A DNA stretch of 64,000 nucleotides from Phycisphaerales bacterium (GTDB lineage Bacteria; Planctomycetota; Phycisphaerae; Phycisphaerales; UBA1924). The stretch is from positions 248,001-312,000 of the forward strand of contig JAJDDO010000026.1 in assembly GCA_029260265.1 (NCBI GenBank), read 5' to 3'. The notes beneath the pieces are model-generated. The model saw nothing but the letters and a program-made list of their open reading frames with translations, searched no databases and was not told where the DNA came from. Shown one piece after another: positions 1 through 9,826 of this stretch (the stretch's first letter is position 1; each line of letters begins with the position of its first letter). Made by a program: the position numbers and the translations under genes.

Positions 1-156
1 TCTTCTTACGAGAATGTGGAGATTTCCGCTTCGATGAGCATCGAGATTTCTTTGTGCGACAAGAGTTGGCGGACCTTCGTTGGCTGCGCTGTCGCAATAC
101 AACCGCTTGTATATATGACCCGTCTGTTTTCAGGAGATGGTAAAGCCCAAGTGTGA
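1..156 (+). CDS. 3' end of a protein-coding gene cut by the window edge
   Basis: The reading frame that begins at base 1 stays open for 51 codons and stops at TGA 154-156. The translated end (…TRLFSGDGKAQV) has ordinary mixed composition, and the stop lies inside a 9-bp perfect stem-loop, as is common at gene ends. I do not recognise the family from this fragment. Two frames on the minus strand are also open here, so the strand is not certain; I prefer the plus frame because its residue composition is more protein-like and because the hairpin sits at its stop. Confidence 0.4.
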   Translation, partial: SSYENVEISASMSIEISLCDKSWRTFVGCAVAIQPLVYMTRLFSGDGKAQV

Positions 157-169
157 CCATCTTGGGCTT
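143..169 (+). terminator. Stem-loop at the end of the left-edge gene
   Basis: AAGCCCAAG (143-151) pairs perfectly with CTTGGGCTT (161-169) around a 9-nt loop. It overlaps the stop codon of the left-edge frame. There is no strong T-run after it on either strand, so it is a weak terminator candidate. The remaining bases to 349 hold no gene I can support. Confidence 0.4.
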
Positions 170-349
170 CAATTGGGGGTGTAGGTGCAGTTGTCGTAAG
201 GTACAGATGACATATCGAATCCCATTTGTTGAGTAATTTACTTCTCGCCACTGCTCGAATGTGATGCCTCTGCCAACCATTTTTCGCCCCTTCGATGCAA
301 TGCTACATACGCACGAAATGGCTAGCGGTTCCCTAAAAATGCACTTCGT

Positions 350-2071
<1,722 letters not shown>

Positions 2072-2166
2072 GATGTGCTCCGGGATCGTTTGTGGTTCGG
2101 AATGGCTTCGTATTGTATGAAAATGATGGGTGTCAAGCAACCACTGAGGGAGGGTCGGATGTGAAG

Positions 2167-2217
2167 AAAACCCGCACGATGCAGCAATCCTGGTGAGGAA
2201 GAGCTGCAGGGTGCGGG
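2167..2217 (-). terminator. Intrinsic terminator of the PpiD/SurA-like gene
   Basis: Read on the minus strand, CCCGCAC (2217-2211) and its partner GTGCGGG (2177-2171) form a stem, extended by an inner CTGCA/TGCAG stem, followed by TTTT and a further T-rich stretch. It lies just after the stop of the chaperone gene and before the mutase gene, separating the two transcription units. Confidence 0.65.
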
Positions 2218-2254
2218 GATTATGATGAGGGCTTGGGCGTGGGCGGGTTTTGGG

Positions 2255-4237
2255 TTAGGAATCGTCCTCGTCGAGGTCCCTGAGCAGTTTGAGCCCGAAC
2301 TTGGTGGCGAGGGCATCGTAGGAGAATGGGTAGCTCTCGATGGCTTCGGCGAGTTCTGTTTGGACTTGCTTGCTGAGCACTTGGGTAGATCGTACACGGA
2401 ACTGCTCGATGGTCATTGGTCGCGGTGCGACGATGGTTGCGAGTGCGAGCGAGCGTGAGGCGGGGAGGGGGACAGCGATTGCCCTATCGCTGTCCAGGAT
2501 TGAGCCGGGCTCGGCGAACTTGTCGATTGATTCGGCGGTTTGCATGACCGCGTCGCGGAAGGCGGGGACATTGAGTGCAGGATTGACATAGAGGGTGAGG
2601 CGGCCGCGGTCGATCGAGTCTTTGGTGACCAGGATGTTTCTCTGGATCTCAGGGGTTGGTGCATCGGTCGCGCCGGTGAGGGCGGCGTTGATGGCGTCGC
2701 TCAGGATTCCGGTTGAGGCGAGGATGGTGCTGAGCTCTTCTGTTCGGTCAACGAGGTTGTTGAAGGATTTGATTTCTTTGTAATCTTTGAGCACGCGATC
2801 GCGTTGGGCGTCGTCGATGGAGTCTGCGGGGCCTGCCTCGTTGACTTTGAGTACGACGGCGTAGTAGCGGTTGTTTGCTGCATCGACTGCTGCGGGGTCG
2901 GCGAGGGGGAGCCCGGGCTGGATGACGAGGGCTTTGGAGTTTGATTGGAGCGTGAGGAGCGTGGGGATTTTGAAGGTTTCAAACTGTTGCGCGCCGACGC
3001 GGTAGGACGCGGTGCCGTAGCCGGGCAGGGTAAGGATCTGGCGTGCGTCGAGCCAGTCTGAGCCGTGCACATTGATGGTGAGCGTTGGGAGGTTGACGCC
3101 GTATTGTTCGCGGAGGCCTTCGACGACTGATTCGGCGATGGCTTCGAGCTTGGGGCGGCGTGCGTCCCAGTCTTCTGGGAGTTCATAGCGGCCCGAGTTG
3201 ACAGGGAAGCCTTTGACGGATTGTTGCACGAGTGAGCGGACGAGCCGGTCTGCTTCGATCATCATCTGGGTGGCTTTGTCGTCGCGGTACTTGCGTTCGA
3301 GGGCGGCGCGTTCGGATGCGAAATCGCCCTTCTCGGGATCCGTGTTGAGGGTGTGGAGCTTGGCGAGTTCTGCGCGGTCGACGATGACTGCATCGAAGAG
3401 CATTTGTCGGTCGATTTTGAGGTATGCGAGGCGGACGCGGGTTGGTTGCTGGTATCCGATGCCGAAGTCGGTCTGGGCGGGGAACTGGTCTTTGTATTCA
3501 TCGAAGAATGCTTGGAGTTCGTCTTCGGTGGGGTCTGGGATGTTGGCGGCGAATACATTGGCGGGGATGGTTGTGGCGTTGACCGCGACGGCGTCGAAAG
3601 AGGCGTGGGCGGCTTTGTTGTAACCGAGATCGGAGAGAGCGGGGGTGGTCCCGTAGAGATTTATAAATCGGTCGACACCCCTTGCCTTGGCGAGCACGCG
3701 GAAGACATCGTCTGGCTGCATGCCCGGGACCATGCCCGACATGGATGCGGCGCGGTTGGTGAGTGTGGTGGTGAACTGTGCGGTGAGTGTTGGGAACTGG
3801 TCTTCGGCTTCTTGTGCGGTGATGAGTCCTTGCTGCCCTTGTTGGTAGAGGTAGGAGCCTGCGGTTTGTTCTGCGATTTGGGAGATCATGTCTCGCCCGT
3901 CGGCGGCGTCGGCGACCACGCCTGCGTCGGTTGCTTGTTTGGCGAGCATGAACCATTGGAGGACTTGCTTCGAGGAATCGGTGTCAAAGAGTACCCCGCC
4001 ATGCTGTCCTGGTTGGAAGAACTGCGGGTAGACATTTTTGATGACTTCGAGTTCGAACTGGGCCATTTGGCGATCGCCGGCGGTGATGGCGGAGCCTGAA
4101 GCGAGGGTGGCGATCTTTGCCTTTGCGGGCGAGGGTGACAGCTTTGTGAGGACTGGTTGGAGGAGGAACACGATCATGAGCAGCGAGCCGCCGACGACGA
4201 GGATGGGGAGTTGGTATTTACGGATGAACTTGAGCAT
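2255..4237 (-). CDS. Membrane-anchored PpiD/SurA-like periplasmic chaperone (hypothetical)
   Basis: 660 residues. A short basic start (MLKFIRKYQ) is followed by one hydrophobic helix at about 10-28, so the long remainder should lie outside the cytoplasmic membrane. The body is rich in charged helices (for example TEDELQAFFDEYKDQFPAQ near 245, the SurA/PpiD-type helical layout) and ends in an acidic tail. This looks like the anchored peptidyl-prolyl isomerase-like proteins that are common in planctomycetes, which would help fold exported proteins. I cannot point to a canonical parvulin active site, so enzymatic activity is doubtful. It lies downstream of rpsD but after a terminator, so it is probably transcribed separately. 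Confidence 0.6.
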   Translation of the reverse strand: MLKFIRKYQLPILVVGGSLLMIVFLLQPVLTKLSPSPAKAKIATLASGSAITAGDRQMAQFELEVIKNVYPQFFQPGQHGGVLFDTDSSKQVLQWFMLAKQATDAGVVADAADGRDMISQIAEQTAGSYLYQQGQQGLITAQEAEDQFPTLTAQFTTTLTNRAASMSGMVPGMQPDDVFRVLAKARGVDRFINLYGTTPALSDLGYNKAAHASFDAVAVNATTIPANVFAANIPDPTEDELQAFFDEYKDQFPAQTDFGIGYQQPTRVRLAYLKIDRQMLFDAVIVDRAELAKLHTLNTDPEKGDFASERAALERKYRDDKATQMMIEADRLVRSLVQQSVKGFPVNSGRYELPEDWDARRPKLEAIAESVVEGLREQYGVNLPTLTINVHGSDWLDARQILTLPGYGTASYRVGAQQFETFKIPTLLTLQSNSKALVIQPGLPLADPAAVDAANNRYYAVVLKVNEAGPADSIDDAQRDRVLKDYKEIKSFNNLVDRTEELSTILASTGILSDAINAALTGATDAPTPEIQRNILVTKDSIDRGRLTLYVNPALNVPAFRDAVMQTAESIDKFAEPGSILDSDRAIAVPLPASRSLALATIVAPRPMTIEQFRVRSTQVLSKQVQTELAEAIESYPFSYDALATKFGLKLLRDLDEDDS

Positions 4238-4269
4238 GGTGGTTCCAGTGTTGATCGTGCTGTCAATAG

Positions 4270-4303
4270 AAAACGAATCCGCAGGAGTTATCCCGAGGAT
4301 TCG
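4270..4303 (-). terminator. Intrinsic terminator after rpsD
   Basis: On the minus strand CGAATCC (4303-4297) pairs with GGATTCG (4280-4274) around a 16-nt loop and is followed directly by TTTTC. It sits between the rpsD stop and the start of the next minus-strand gene. Confidence 0.55.
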
Positions 4304-4349
4304 CTTGGCTCATCCTCGGCGCCGGATGTGACGCGAGGTCTTGATTCGA

Positions 4350-4949
4350 TTAGCGGTAGAATTCGATGATGAGGTTGGTGTTGACATCAAAGGGGATCTG
4401 GTCCGTGGTGGGCAAGGAGATGACCTTGGCGGAGAGTTCTGATGGGTTGAACGCGATCCAGCCCGGGACCTCGTGTCCGCCGAGTGATTCCATGTTCTCG
4501 CGGGCGAGTTTTTGTGTTTTCACTTTGACGGTGATGACATCGCCGACCTTGAGGCGGAAGGATGGGATATCCACCTTTTTGCCATTGATGAGGATGTGCC
4601 CGTGGTTGACCATTTGGCGTGCTGCCCAGATGGTGCGTGCGATGCCCATGCGTCGTACGACATTGTCGAGGCGGCGTTCGAAGAGTTGCATCATGACATC
4701 GCCGGAGTTGCCTGGCTTTGACTTGGCTTCTTCGATGGTGTTGCGGAACTGTTTTTCGAGGATGTTGTAGTGGTAGCGGAGTTTTTGTTTTTCTTGGAGG
4801 CGGATGCCGTAGTCGCGGAGGCGGCGTCCACGGTAGCCGTGCATGCCCGGTGCGTTGAGCATGCGTTTGGATGTGTGCTTGGGGATGTCCGCGATGGGGA
4901 CACCTACACGGCGAGAGAGACGAACCTTGGGACCTGTGTATGTTGCCAT
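4350..4949 (-). CDS. rpsD: 30S ribosomal protein S4
   Basis: A 199-residue S4 protein, a primary 16S rRNA binder that starts 30S assembly. The family signature is clear: MATYTGPKVRLSRRVG at the start, LRDYGIRLQEKQKLR, a RRLDNVVRRMG segment, and an S4 RNA-binding domain ending in the EFYR type of C-terminus. The N-terminal region has no cysteines, so it is the zinc-free form. The start is placed at ATG 4949 with AAAGG upstream, rather than at the frame start 24 bases earlier. The gene stands alone here instead of lying in the usual S13-S11-S4-rpoA cluster. An inverted repeat in its leader may allow feedback control. Confidence 0.97.
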   Translation of the reverse strand: MATYTGPKVRLSRRVGVPIADIPKHTSKRMLNAPGMHGYRGRRLRDYGIRLQEKQKLRYHYNILEKQFRNTIEEAKSKPGNSGDVMMQLFERRLDNVVRRMGIARTIWAARQMVNHGHILINGKKVDIPSFRLKVGDVITVKVKTQKLARENMESLGGHEVPGWIAFNPSELSAKVISLPTTDQIPFDVNTNLIIEFYR

Positions 4950-4969
4950 TTTGGCGACCTTTCTTCCGT

Positions 4970-4989
4970 CCACGGAGCGTTGTCCGTGG
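4970..4989 (-). promoter_or_regulatory. Leader hairpin just upstream of rpsD
   Basis: CCACGGA and TCCGTGG form a perfect 7-bp stem with a 6-nt loop, 21 bases before the rpsD start codon and next to its ribosome-binding site. S4 represses its own messenger in several bacteria through structured leaders, so this is a candidate control element, but I do not recognise a known S4 leader class. Confidence 0.35.
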
Positions 4990-5077
4990 TGCTGCGTGTT
5001 GCAGCGGCCTTGCCGGGGGGCCGAGTCTTCGGTCCGGCGGGAGTGGCCCGGGCACTGTGCCGGGATGTATGAGGGGT

Positions 5078-5106
5078 ATTGAAGTCCTGTGGGGGTGGAA
5101 GGTCAA
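5078..5106 (-). promoter_or_regulatory. Candidate sigma70 promoter of rpsD
   Basis: On the minus strand TTGACC (5106-5101) is followed after 17 bases by TTCAAT (5083-5078). It would give a leader of about 125 nt carrying the hairpin near 4980. It lies back to back with the start of mqnD on the other strand. Confidence 0.35.
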
Positions 5107-5112
5107 GGGGGA

Positions 5113-6093
5113 ATGCGGGGAACCTACTATGAGGGCATGCTGAAAACGGACCAAGTTGTGATATCGCTCGCTCATTCGCCGGATTCGGATGATTTGGTGA
5201 TGTGGTGGCCTTTGACGGGGGTGCGGAATCCGGATGGGTCGGCGATTGAGGGGGATCTAGGCAGGGCTCAAGTGGATACGGGGCGGTTTCGGTTTGAGCT
5301 CGTGGCAAGGGATGTGGAGGAGTTGAACCAGTTGGTGGTTGGGGCGGAGGATGTGTATGACATCACGGCGATCTCTTGTGCGGCGTATCCGGCGATCAAG
5401 GATCGTTATGCGATCACGGCGTGCGGGGGGAGCTTTGGCGAGGGGTACGGGCCGAGGGTTGTAGCGCGGGCGGATTCCGGGTTTAAGAAGCTGAGCGATT
5501 TGGTGGGATCGGGGGCGCGGGTTGCGGTGCCTGGGGTGAATACATCGGCGTTCATGGCGTTGAATATGGCGGTGGGGAAGTTTGAGTATGAGGCGATGCT
5601 GTTTTCGGAGATTCCGGAGGCGGTTGCACGCGGGGAGTTTGATGCGGGGCTTTTGATTCATGAGGCGCAGCTGACCTTTGCGGAGTTGGGGCTCAAGAAG
5701 ATCGGGGATATGGGGGAATGGTGGCGAGCGGATATGGGGGATGGGATGGCGTTGCCGTTGGGGTTGAATGTGGTGGCGCGGTCGCTCGATGAGCGGTTCG
5801 GGCGTGGGACGGTGAAAGAGATCGCGGGGATTTTGAAGAAGTCGGTGGCGTGTTCGATCGCGATGGGCGATGCATCGCGGTTGCATCTGCAGCTGAACAA
5901 GGGGGATCGGACTGAATGGGATGATCCGGAGTTGGTTGATGAGTATCTGGCAATGTATGTTTCGGACTTTACGGCGGACATGATGGACGGTGGGTGGTCT
6001 GCCGTGAGCGCGTTTCTTGACCGTGGGCATGAGGAGGGGTTGTGCGGGGATCCTGGGGATTTGATTTTGGCGGATGAATGGGAGATGAGATGA
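5113..6093 (+). CDS. mqnD: 1,4-dihydroxy-6-naphthoate synthase (futalosine pathway of menaquinone)
   Basis: About 326 residues of the MqnA/MqnD periplasmic-binding-protein-like fold. MqnD turns cyclic dehypoxanthine futalosine into 1,4-dihydroxy-6-naphthoate in menaquinone synthesis. Visible family features: an early SLAHSPDSDD segment (substrate loop), DVYDITAISCAAYPAI, FGEGYGPRVVAR, and LLIHEAQLTFAELGLKK followed by GEWW. Three starts are possible: GTG 5089, ATG 5113 and ATG 5137. I chose 5113 because AAGG lies about 10 bases upstream; the ATG at 5137 fits homologue length equally well. The stop overlaps the start of the next gene by ATGA, so the two should be translated together. No other mqn gene is in the window. 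Confidence 0.88.
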   Translation: MRGTYYEGMLKTDQVVISLAHSPDSDDLVMWWPLTGVRNPDGSAIEGDLGRAQVDTGRFRFELVARDVEELNQLVVGAEDVYDITAISCAAYPAIKDRYAITACGGSFGEGYGPRVVARADSGFKKLSDLVGSGARVAVPGVNTSAFMALNMAVGKFEYEAMLFSEIPEAVARGEFDAGLLIHEAQLTFAELGLKKIGDMGEWWRADMGDGMALPLGLNVVARSLDERFGRGTVKEIAGILKKSVACSIAMGDASRLHLQLNKGDRTEWDDPELVDEYLAMYVSDFTADMMDGGWSAVSAFLDRGHEEGLCGDPGDLILADEWEMR

Positions 6094-6812
6094 TGGAACT
6101 TGTGCGCACGGATCAGGGTATTGGGGTGGAGACGGGTGATGGGTTGATGATGGTTCGGCAGGTGATTGGGATCGGGAGGAACTACGCCGAGCATGCGCAT
6201 GAGCAGGGTGCGGCGTTGCCTGAGCATCCGATGGTGTTCACGAAGAATGTGGCGTCGGTGTGCTTGGATGGGGATGAGATTGTGGTGCCTGCGATTGCGC
6301 GTGATGAGGGCTTTGGCGGGAACCAGACGGACTTTGAGGCGGAGCTCGCGGTGATCATCGGGCGGGATTGCAAGGATGTGTCGGCGGGTGAGGCGATGGG
6401 GTATGTGCTGGGGCTTTGTTGCGGGAATGATGTGTCGGCTCGGTGGTGGCAGAAGAAGGGGAGCAATGGGCAGTTCTGTCGGGGGAAGGGGTTTGATACT
6501 TTTTGTCCGCTTGGGCCGAGGTTGGTTGGGGTGGATGAGATTGAGGATGTTGGAAGTTTGCGTGTGCGGTGCCGGGTGAATGGGGAGTTGATGCAGGATG
6601 GGGACACATCGCAGATGATTTTTCCTTTGGCGGAGTTGATCGCGGATTTGTCGCGTGGGACGACGCTGGTGGCGGGCACGGTGATTCTGACGGGAACACC
6701 GAGCGGGGTGGGGATGGCGCGAGACCCGCAGGTGTGGTTGCAGGATGGCGATCTGGTTGAGGTTGAGATTGATGGGGTTGGTGTGCTGCGGAACTCGGTG
6801 CGGTTTGGATGA
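6090..6812 (+). CDS. Fumarylacetoacetate hydrolase family protein
   Basis: 240 residues of the FAH domain family, which hydrolyses, decarboxylates or isomerises small keto- or dienoate acids with a divalent metal. Seen: IGIGRNYAEHAHE (cofactor/lid region), TDFEAELAVIIG with the metal-binding Glu pair, GNDVSARWWQ, FDTFCPLGP, and the terminal GTPSGVGM motif. The start ATG 6090 has GGAG five bases upstream and overlaps the mqnD stop (ATGA). The exact substrate cannot be read from the sequence; common members are acylpyruvases and oxaloacetate decarboxylase (FAHD1-like). Its own stop again overlaps the next start, giving a three-gene operon. Confidence 0.9.
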   Translation: MMELVRTDQGIGVETGDGLMMVRQVIGIGRNYAEHAHEQGAALPEHPMVFTKNVASVCLDGDEIVVPAIARDEGFGGNQTDFEAELAVIIGRDCKDVSAGEAMGYVLGLCCGNDVSARWWQKKGSNGQFCRGKGFDTFCPLGPRLVGVDEIEDVGSLRVRCRVNGELMQDGDTSQMIFPLAELIADLSRGTTLVAGTVILTGTPSGVGMARDPQVWLQDGDLVEVEIDGVGVLRNSVRFG

Positions 6813-7768
6813 ATCGGCGGACGCTTGCGATCTTGATTGTGATGGCGATTGGTGCGGTTGGTGTGTGCGCTGTGCGGATGATGGTGGGAAACGGTGGGTT
6901 GGCTTGGGCGGAGGATGATGCGATCGTTTCTCTGCGGTTGCATCGGGTGTTGGTGGGGGCGGTTGTTGGTTCGTCGCTCGGCATCGCGGGGGTGTTGCTG
7001 CAGTCTTTGCTTCGGAATCCTTTGGCGGCGCCGGACCTGATGGGGTTGAGTGCGGGTGCGGGGTTTTCGTTGACTCTGACGAGTTTTTTTGCTGGTGGTG
7101 CGCTTTCTGCGGGGGCATCGGCGGGGCCTGCGATTGTTGGGGCGTTTGTGGTTTTGGCGTTGGTGTATGGGTTGAGCCAGCGGCGGGGGATGATTGATCC
7201 GGTGGTGATGATTTTGGTGGGGGTGATTGTTTCTATCTTGCTTGGCGCGGCGACGCTTTTGATTGCATCGTTGATGCCGGATCGGGGGGTGGGGACGGCG
7301 CGATGGATGATGGGTGCGTTGAGCGAAGAGATTGGAAGCGGTGTCGCGGGCGGGGCTGGATTGGTTGTATTGGCAGTGCTTGCGGTGTCGGTGGTGATGG
7401 GGCGGGGCTTTGATGTTTCGGCGCTTGGAGCGGATGAAGCGCGTTCGGTCGGGGTGCGTGTGGGGCGTATTCGTTTTGTTCAGTTGGTTGGCGCTGGTGT
7501 GCTGACGGCGGTATCGATTGTGCTTGCGGGGCCGATTGGGTTTGTCGGATTGGTGTGCCCGCATGTTGCGCGGCTGGTGCTGGGGGCGGGGCACCGTGGG
7601 CTTCTGGTTGGGGCGGCGTTGATGGGCGGTGCGTTGGTGGTGGGCGCGGACGCGGCGACCAAGGCGGTTGCGATGGATGCGGGGCGTGTGCCGATCGGGG
7701 TGGTGACCTCGTTGATCGGGGGCGTTGTGTTTTTGGTGATGCTGCTGGGTTCCCGGCGGGCGGATTAG
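6809..7768 (+). CDS. FecCD/BtuC-type ABC transporter permease
   Basis: 319 residues, almost entirely hydrophobic, with the nine to ten membrane helices expected for iron-siderophore or vitamin B12 importers. Family motifs: RNPLAAPDLMGLSAGAGF and GFVGLVCPHVARL, the latter facing the ATPase. It starts with an ATGA overlap with the FAH gene. No ATP-binding subunit and no substrate-binding protein lie nearby, so the partners must be elsewhere in the genome. Iron-chelate or cobalamin are the usual substrates; the abundance of B12 enzymes in this window makes B12 attractive but unproven. Its stop overlaps the stop of purF on the other strand (TTAG), so the two units converge without any spacer. Confidence 0.9.
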   Translation: MNRRTLAILIVMAIGAVGVCAVRMMVGNGGLAWAEDDAIVSLRLHRVLVGAVVGSSLGIAGVLLQSLLRNPLAAPDLMGLSAGAGFSLTLTSFFAGGALSAGASAGPAIVGAFVVLALVYGLSQRRGMIDPVVMILVGVIVSILLGAATLLIASLMPDRGVGTARWMMGALSEEIGSGVAGGAGLVVLAVLAVSVVMGRGFDVSALGADEARSVGVRVGRIRFVQLVGAGVLTAVSIVLAGPIGFVGLVCPHVARLVLGAGHRGLLVGAALMGGALVVGADAATKAVAMDAGRVPIGVVTSLIGGVVFLVMLLGSRRAD

Positions 7769-9240
7769 AACATTGATTGTTGGGATTTGGTGGCGACTTC
7801 GGCGGCTACGGGGTGGTCGATGTCGATGGGGTAGTTGCCGGAGAAGCAGGCGGTGCAGTAGTCATTGGGGGTTTGGTTCATAACGGCGAGCATGCCATCG
7901 AGCGAGAGGTAGTGAAGGGAATCGACTTCGAGGTAGTCCCTGATTTCTTCGATGGTGCGGTTGTGTGCGATGAGTTGATCGCGGTCGGCGAAGTCGACGC
8001 CGAAGAAACAGGGGTGCATGATGGGGGGGCAGGAGATGCGGAGGTGTATCTCGGATGCGCCTGCTTGGCGGATCTGTTTCATTTTTTCGCGTGTTGTGGT
8101 GCCTCGGACGACGGAATCGTCGACGATGACTACGCGGTGACCGGAGACTATTTCGGAAACGACATTGAGTTTGAGACGGACGGCGGCGTTGCGTTGTTCT
8201 TGGGTTGGTTTGATGAAGGTGCGTCCGACATAGCGATTGGGAACGATGCCTTCGCGGTATGGGATTTTGGATTCGTGTGCGTAGCCGTTGGCGGCGGAGC
8301 GCCCCGAGTCGGGCATCGGGAGGACATAGTCGGCGTCGACGGGTGCTTCTTTGGCGAGGGCGGCACCGAAGCGTTCGCGGGAGATGAGCACATTTTGTCC
8401 GAAGACCTTGGATGCGGGGTTGGAGAAGTAGACATGCTCGAAGATGCATTGGGCGAGGGGGGCGGCGGGTTTGGCGAAACGGCGGGAGGAGATGCCGGAA
8501 TCAGAGAGGGTAACAATTTCGCCGGGCTCGATCTCGCGGATGAAGGTTGCGTGCATGACATCGAGGGCGACGGTTTCGGAGGCGACGACGGGCTTGCCGT
8601 TGGGGAGTTTGCCGAGCACGAGGGGGCGGAAGCCCCAGGGGTCACGGGCGGCTTCGATGCGGTCTGGGAAGAGGAAAACGAGGGAGAACGCGCCTTGGAG
8701 TTTGCGGAGGGTGGCGGCGAGGGGGTCTGGGGTATCGCGTTGTTCTGGGGAGGCGAGGAGGTGGATGATGACCTCGGTGTCTGAGTTGGTATGGAAGAGG
8801 CGTCCGGCTTTGGAGAGTTCGTGACGCCAGGCGTCGGCATTGACGAGGTTGCCGTTGTGTGCGATGGCGACGGGTCCGGCGAAGGTTGTTTCGACGAGGG
8901 GTTGGGCGTTGGAAAGATTTTTGCCGCCAGCGGTGGAGTATCGGTTGTGTCCGATGACGCCCGAGGGCTTGGCTTTATTGGGCGGTGCGTAGAGTGATTC
9001 GAGTTTGGCAAGTCGGCGTTCGGTGAATACTTCGGAGACGAGCCCGGAGTCTTTAACGGCGTGGATTTGTTGCGCATCACATACGGCGATGCCTGCGGCT
9101 TCTTGGCCGCGGTGTTGTTGAGCGTAGAGCCCGAGGTAGGTGTGGCGTACTGCTTGGGGGTCGTCCCATATGGCGATGACGCCGCACTTTTCCTTTGGCG
9201 CGGACTGGTCGAGGACTCGCAGGGAGATCCGGTTGGTCAT
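7765..9240 (-). CDS. purF: Amidophosphoribosyltransferase
   Basis: 491 residues. It catalyses the first committed step of purine synthesis: PRPP plus glutamine to 5-phosphoribosylamine. The N-terminal glutaminase domain begins with Cys19 in EKCGVIAIWDD, so 18 residues must be removed to expose the nucleophile, as in Bacillus-type enzymes. Further landmarks are GIAHNGNLVN-like VAIAHNGNLVNA, RGQEAAGIA, and the PRPP-binding loop VVIVDDSVVRGTT. Late cysteines (CTAC) resemble the Fe-S ligands of the Bacillus form. The start ATG 9240 has AGAGGA at a normal distance; the frame extends to 9342 but overlaps smpB. It is the last gene of a co-directional metH-atpC-smpB-purF run. Confidence 0.96.
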   Translation of the reverse strand: MTNRISLRVLDQSAPKEKCGVIAIWDDPQAVRHTYLGLYAQQHRGQEAAGIAVCDAQQIHAVKDSGLVSEVFTERRLAKLESLYAPPNKAKPSGVIGHNRYSTAGGKNLSNAQPLVETTFAGPVAIAHNGNLVNADAWRHELSKAGRLFHTNSDTEVIIHLLASPEQRDTPDPLAATLRKLQGAFSLVFLFPDRIEAARDPWGFRPLVLGKLPNGKPVVASETVALDVMHATFIREIEPGEIVTLSDSGISSRRFAKPAAPLAQCIFEHVYFSNPASKVFGQNVLISRERFGAALAKEAPVDADYVLPMPDSGRSAANGYAHESKIPYREGIVPNRYVGRTFIKPTQEQRNAAVRLKLNVVSEIVSGHRVVIVDDSVVRGTTTREKMKQIRQAGASEIHLRISCPPIMHPCFFGVDFADRDQLIAHNRTIEEIRDYLEVDSLHYLSLDGMLAVMNQTPNDYCTACFSGNYPIDIDHPVAAEVATKSQQSMF

Positions 9241-9292
9241 GGCGGATGGTCCTCTCGGGGTGGTCATTGCGTGGGTGGGATGGTAGGTTGAG

Positions 9293-9775
9293 TCAGGGGA
9301 GTTTTCGGGACATGATGCGTTGCATGTCGCGTTTGTTATCACGGTCTGCGATTGCTTTGCGTTTGTCGTACTGGGCTTTGCCTTTGGCTACACCGAGTTG
9401 GACTTTGGCTCGTCCGTCTTTGAAGTAGAGTTTGAGGGGGACGAGGGTGATGCCTTTTTGGTCTACTTGGCGGGCGAGTTTGTTGATTTCGCGGGCATGG
9501 GCGAGCAGGACGCGGTCGCGCTTTGGGCGGTGGTTGAGGTGCCCGGCGGGGGGGTAGGGTGAGATTTCGACTTGGTGGAGCGTGAGTCGGGGAGGCTCGA
9601 GGTCGACGGTGATAAAGCCTTCCTTGATGGAGGCGCGGCCGTCGCGGATGGATTTGACTTCGGATCCTTCGAGCTTGATTCCTACTTCGAGGGTGTCCTC
9701 GATGAAGTAGTCATGGCGTGCACGGCGGTTGTCGTAGGTGGGTGAGTCGTTTTTTTTCTTTTTGTTCTTGGCCAT
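9293..9775 (-). CDS. smpB: SsrA-binding protein SmpB
   Basis: 160 residues. SmpB binds tmRNA and brings it to stalled ribosomes for trans-translation. The protein has the lysine-rich start, then NRRARHDYFIEDTLEVGI, LEGSEVKSIRDGRASIKEGF, a PYPPAGHLNHRPKRDR loop and the basic tail KGKAQYDKRKAIADRDNKRD that inserts into the decoding site. Length and motifs match the family throughout. It sits between atpC and purF on the same strand. The tmRNA gene was not seen in the window. Confidence 0.97.
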   Translation of the reverse strand: MAKNKKKKNDSPTYDNRRARHDYFIEDTLEVGIKLEGSEVKSIRDGRASIKEGFITVDLEPPRLTLHQVEISPYPPAGHLNHRPKRDRVLLAHAREINKLARQVDQKGITLVPLKLYFKDGRAKVQLGVAKGKAQYDKRKAIADRDNKRDMQRIMSRKLP

Positions 9776-9826
9776 CGGATGTTTGCTTTTGGTTGATGGC
9801 TTGGCGAGTTCGGCGGCGGAGAGGGG

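Noticed and set aside
1-280. Two open frames on the minus strand at the left edge, one complete (81 codons) and one running off the edge from ATG 280
   Set aside because: Both share the palindrome region with the plus-strand frame. The edge-running frame ends in an unlikely Arg/Lys/Ser-rich tail and the other has no ribosome site. I kept the plus frame only, with low confidence.
5658-7594. Long minus-strand frames opposite mqnD, FAH and FecCD genes
   Set aside because: They are rich in Arg, His, Pro and Ser and have no motif; the plus-strand genes are well supported by family motifs.
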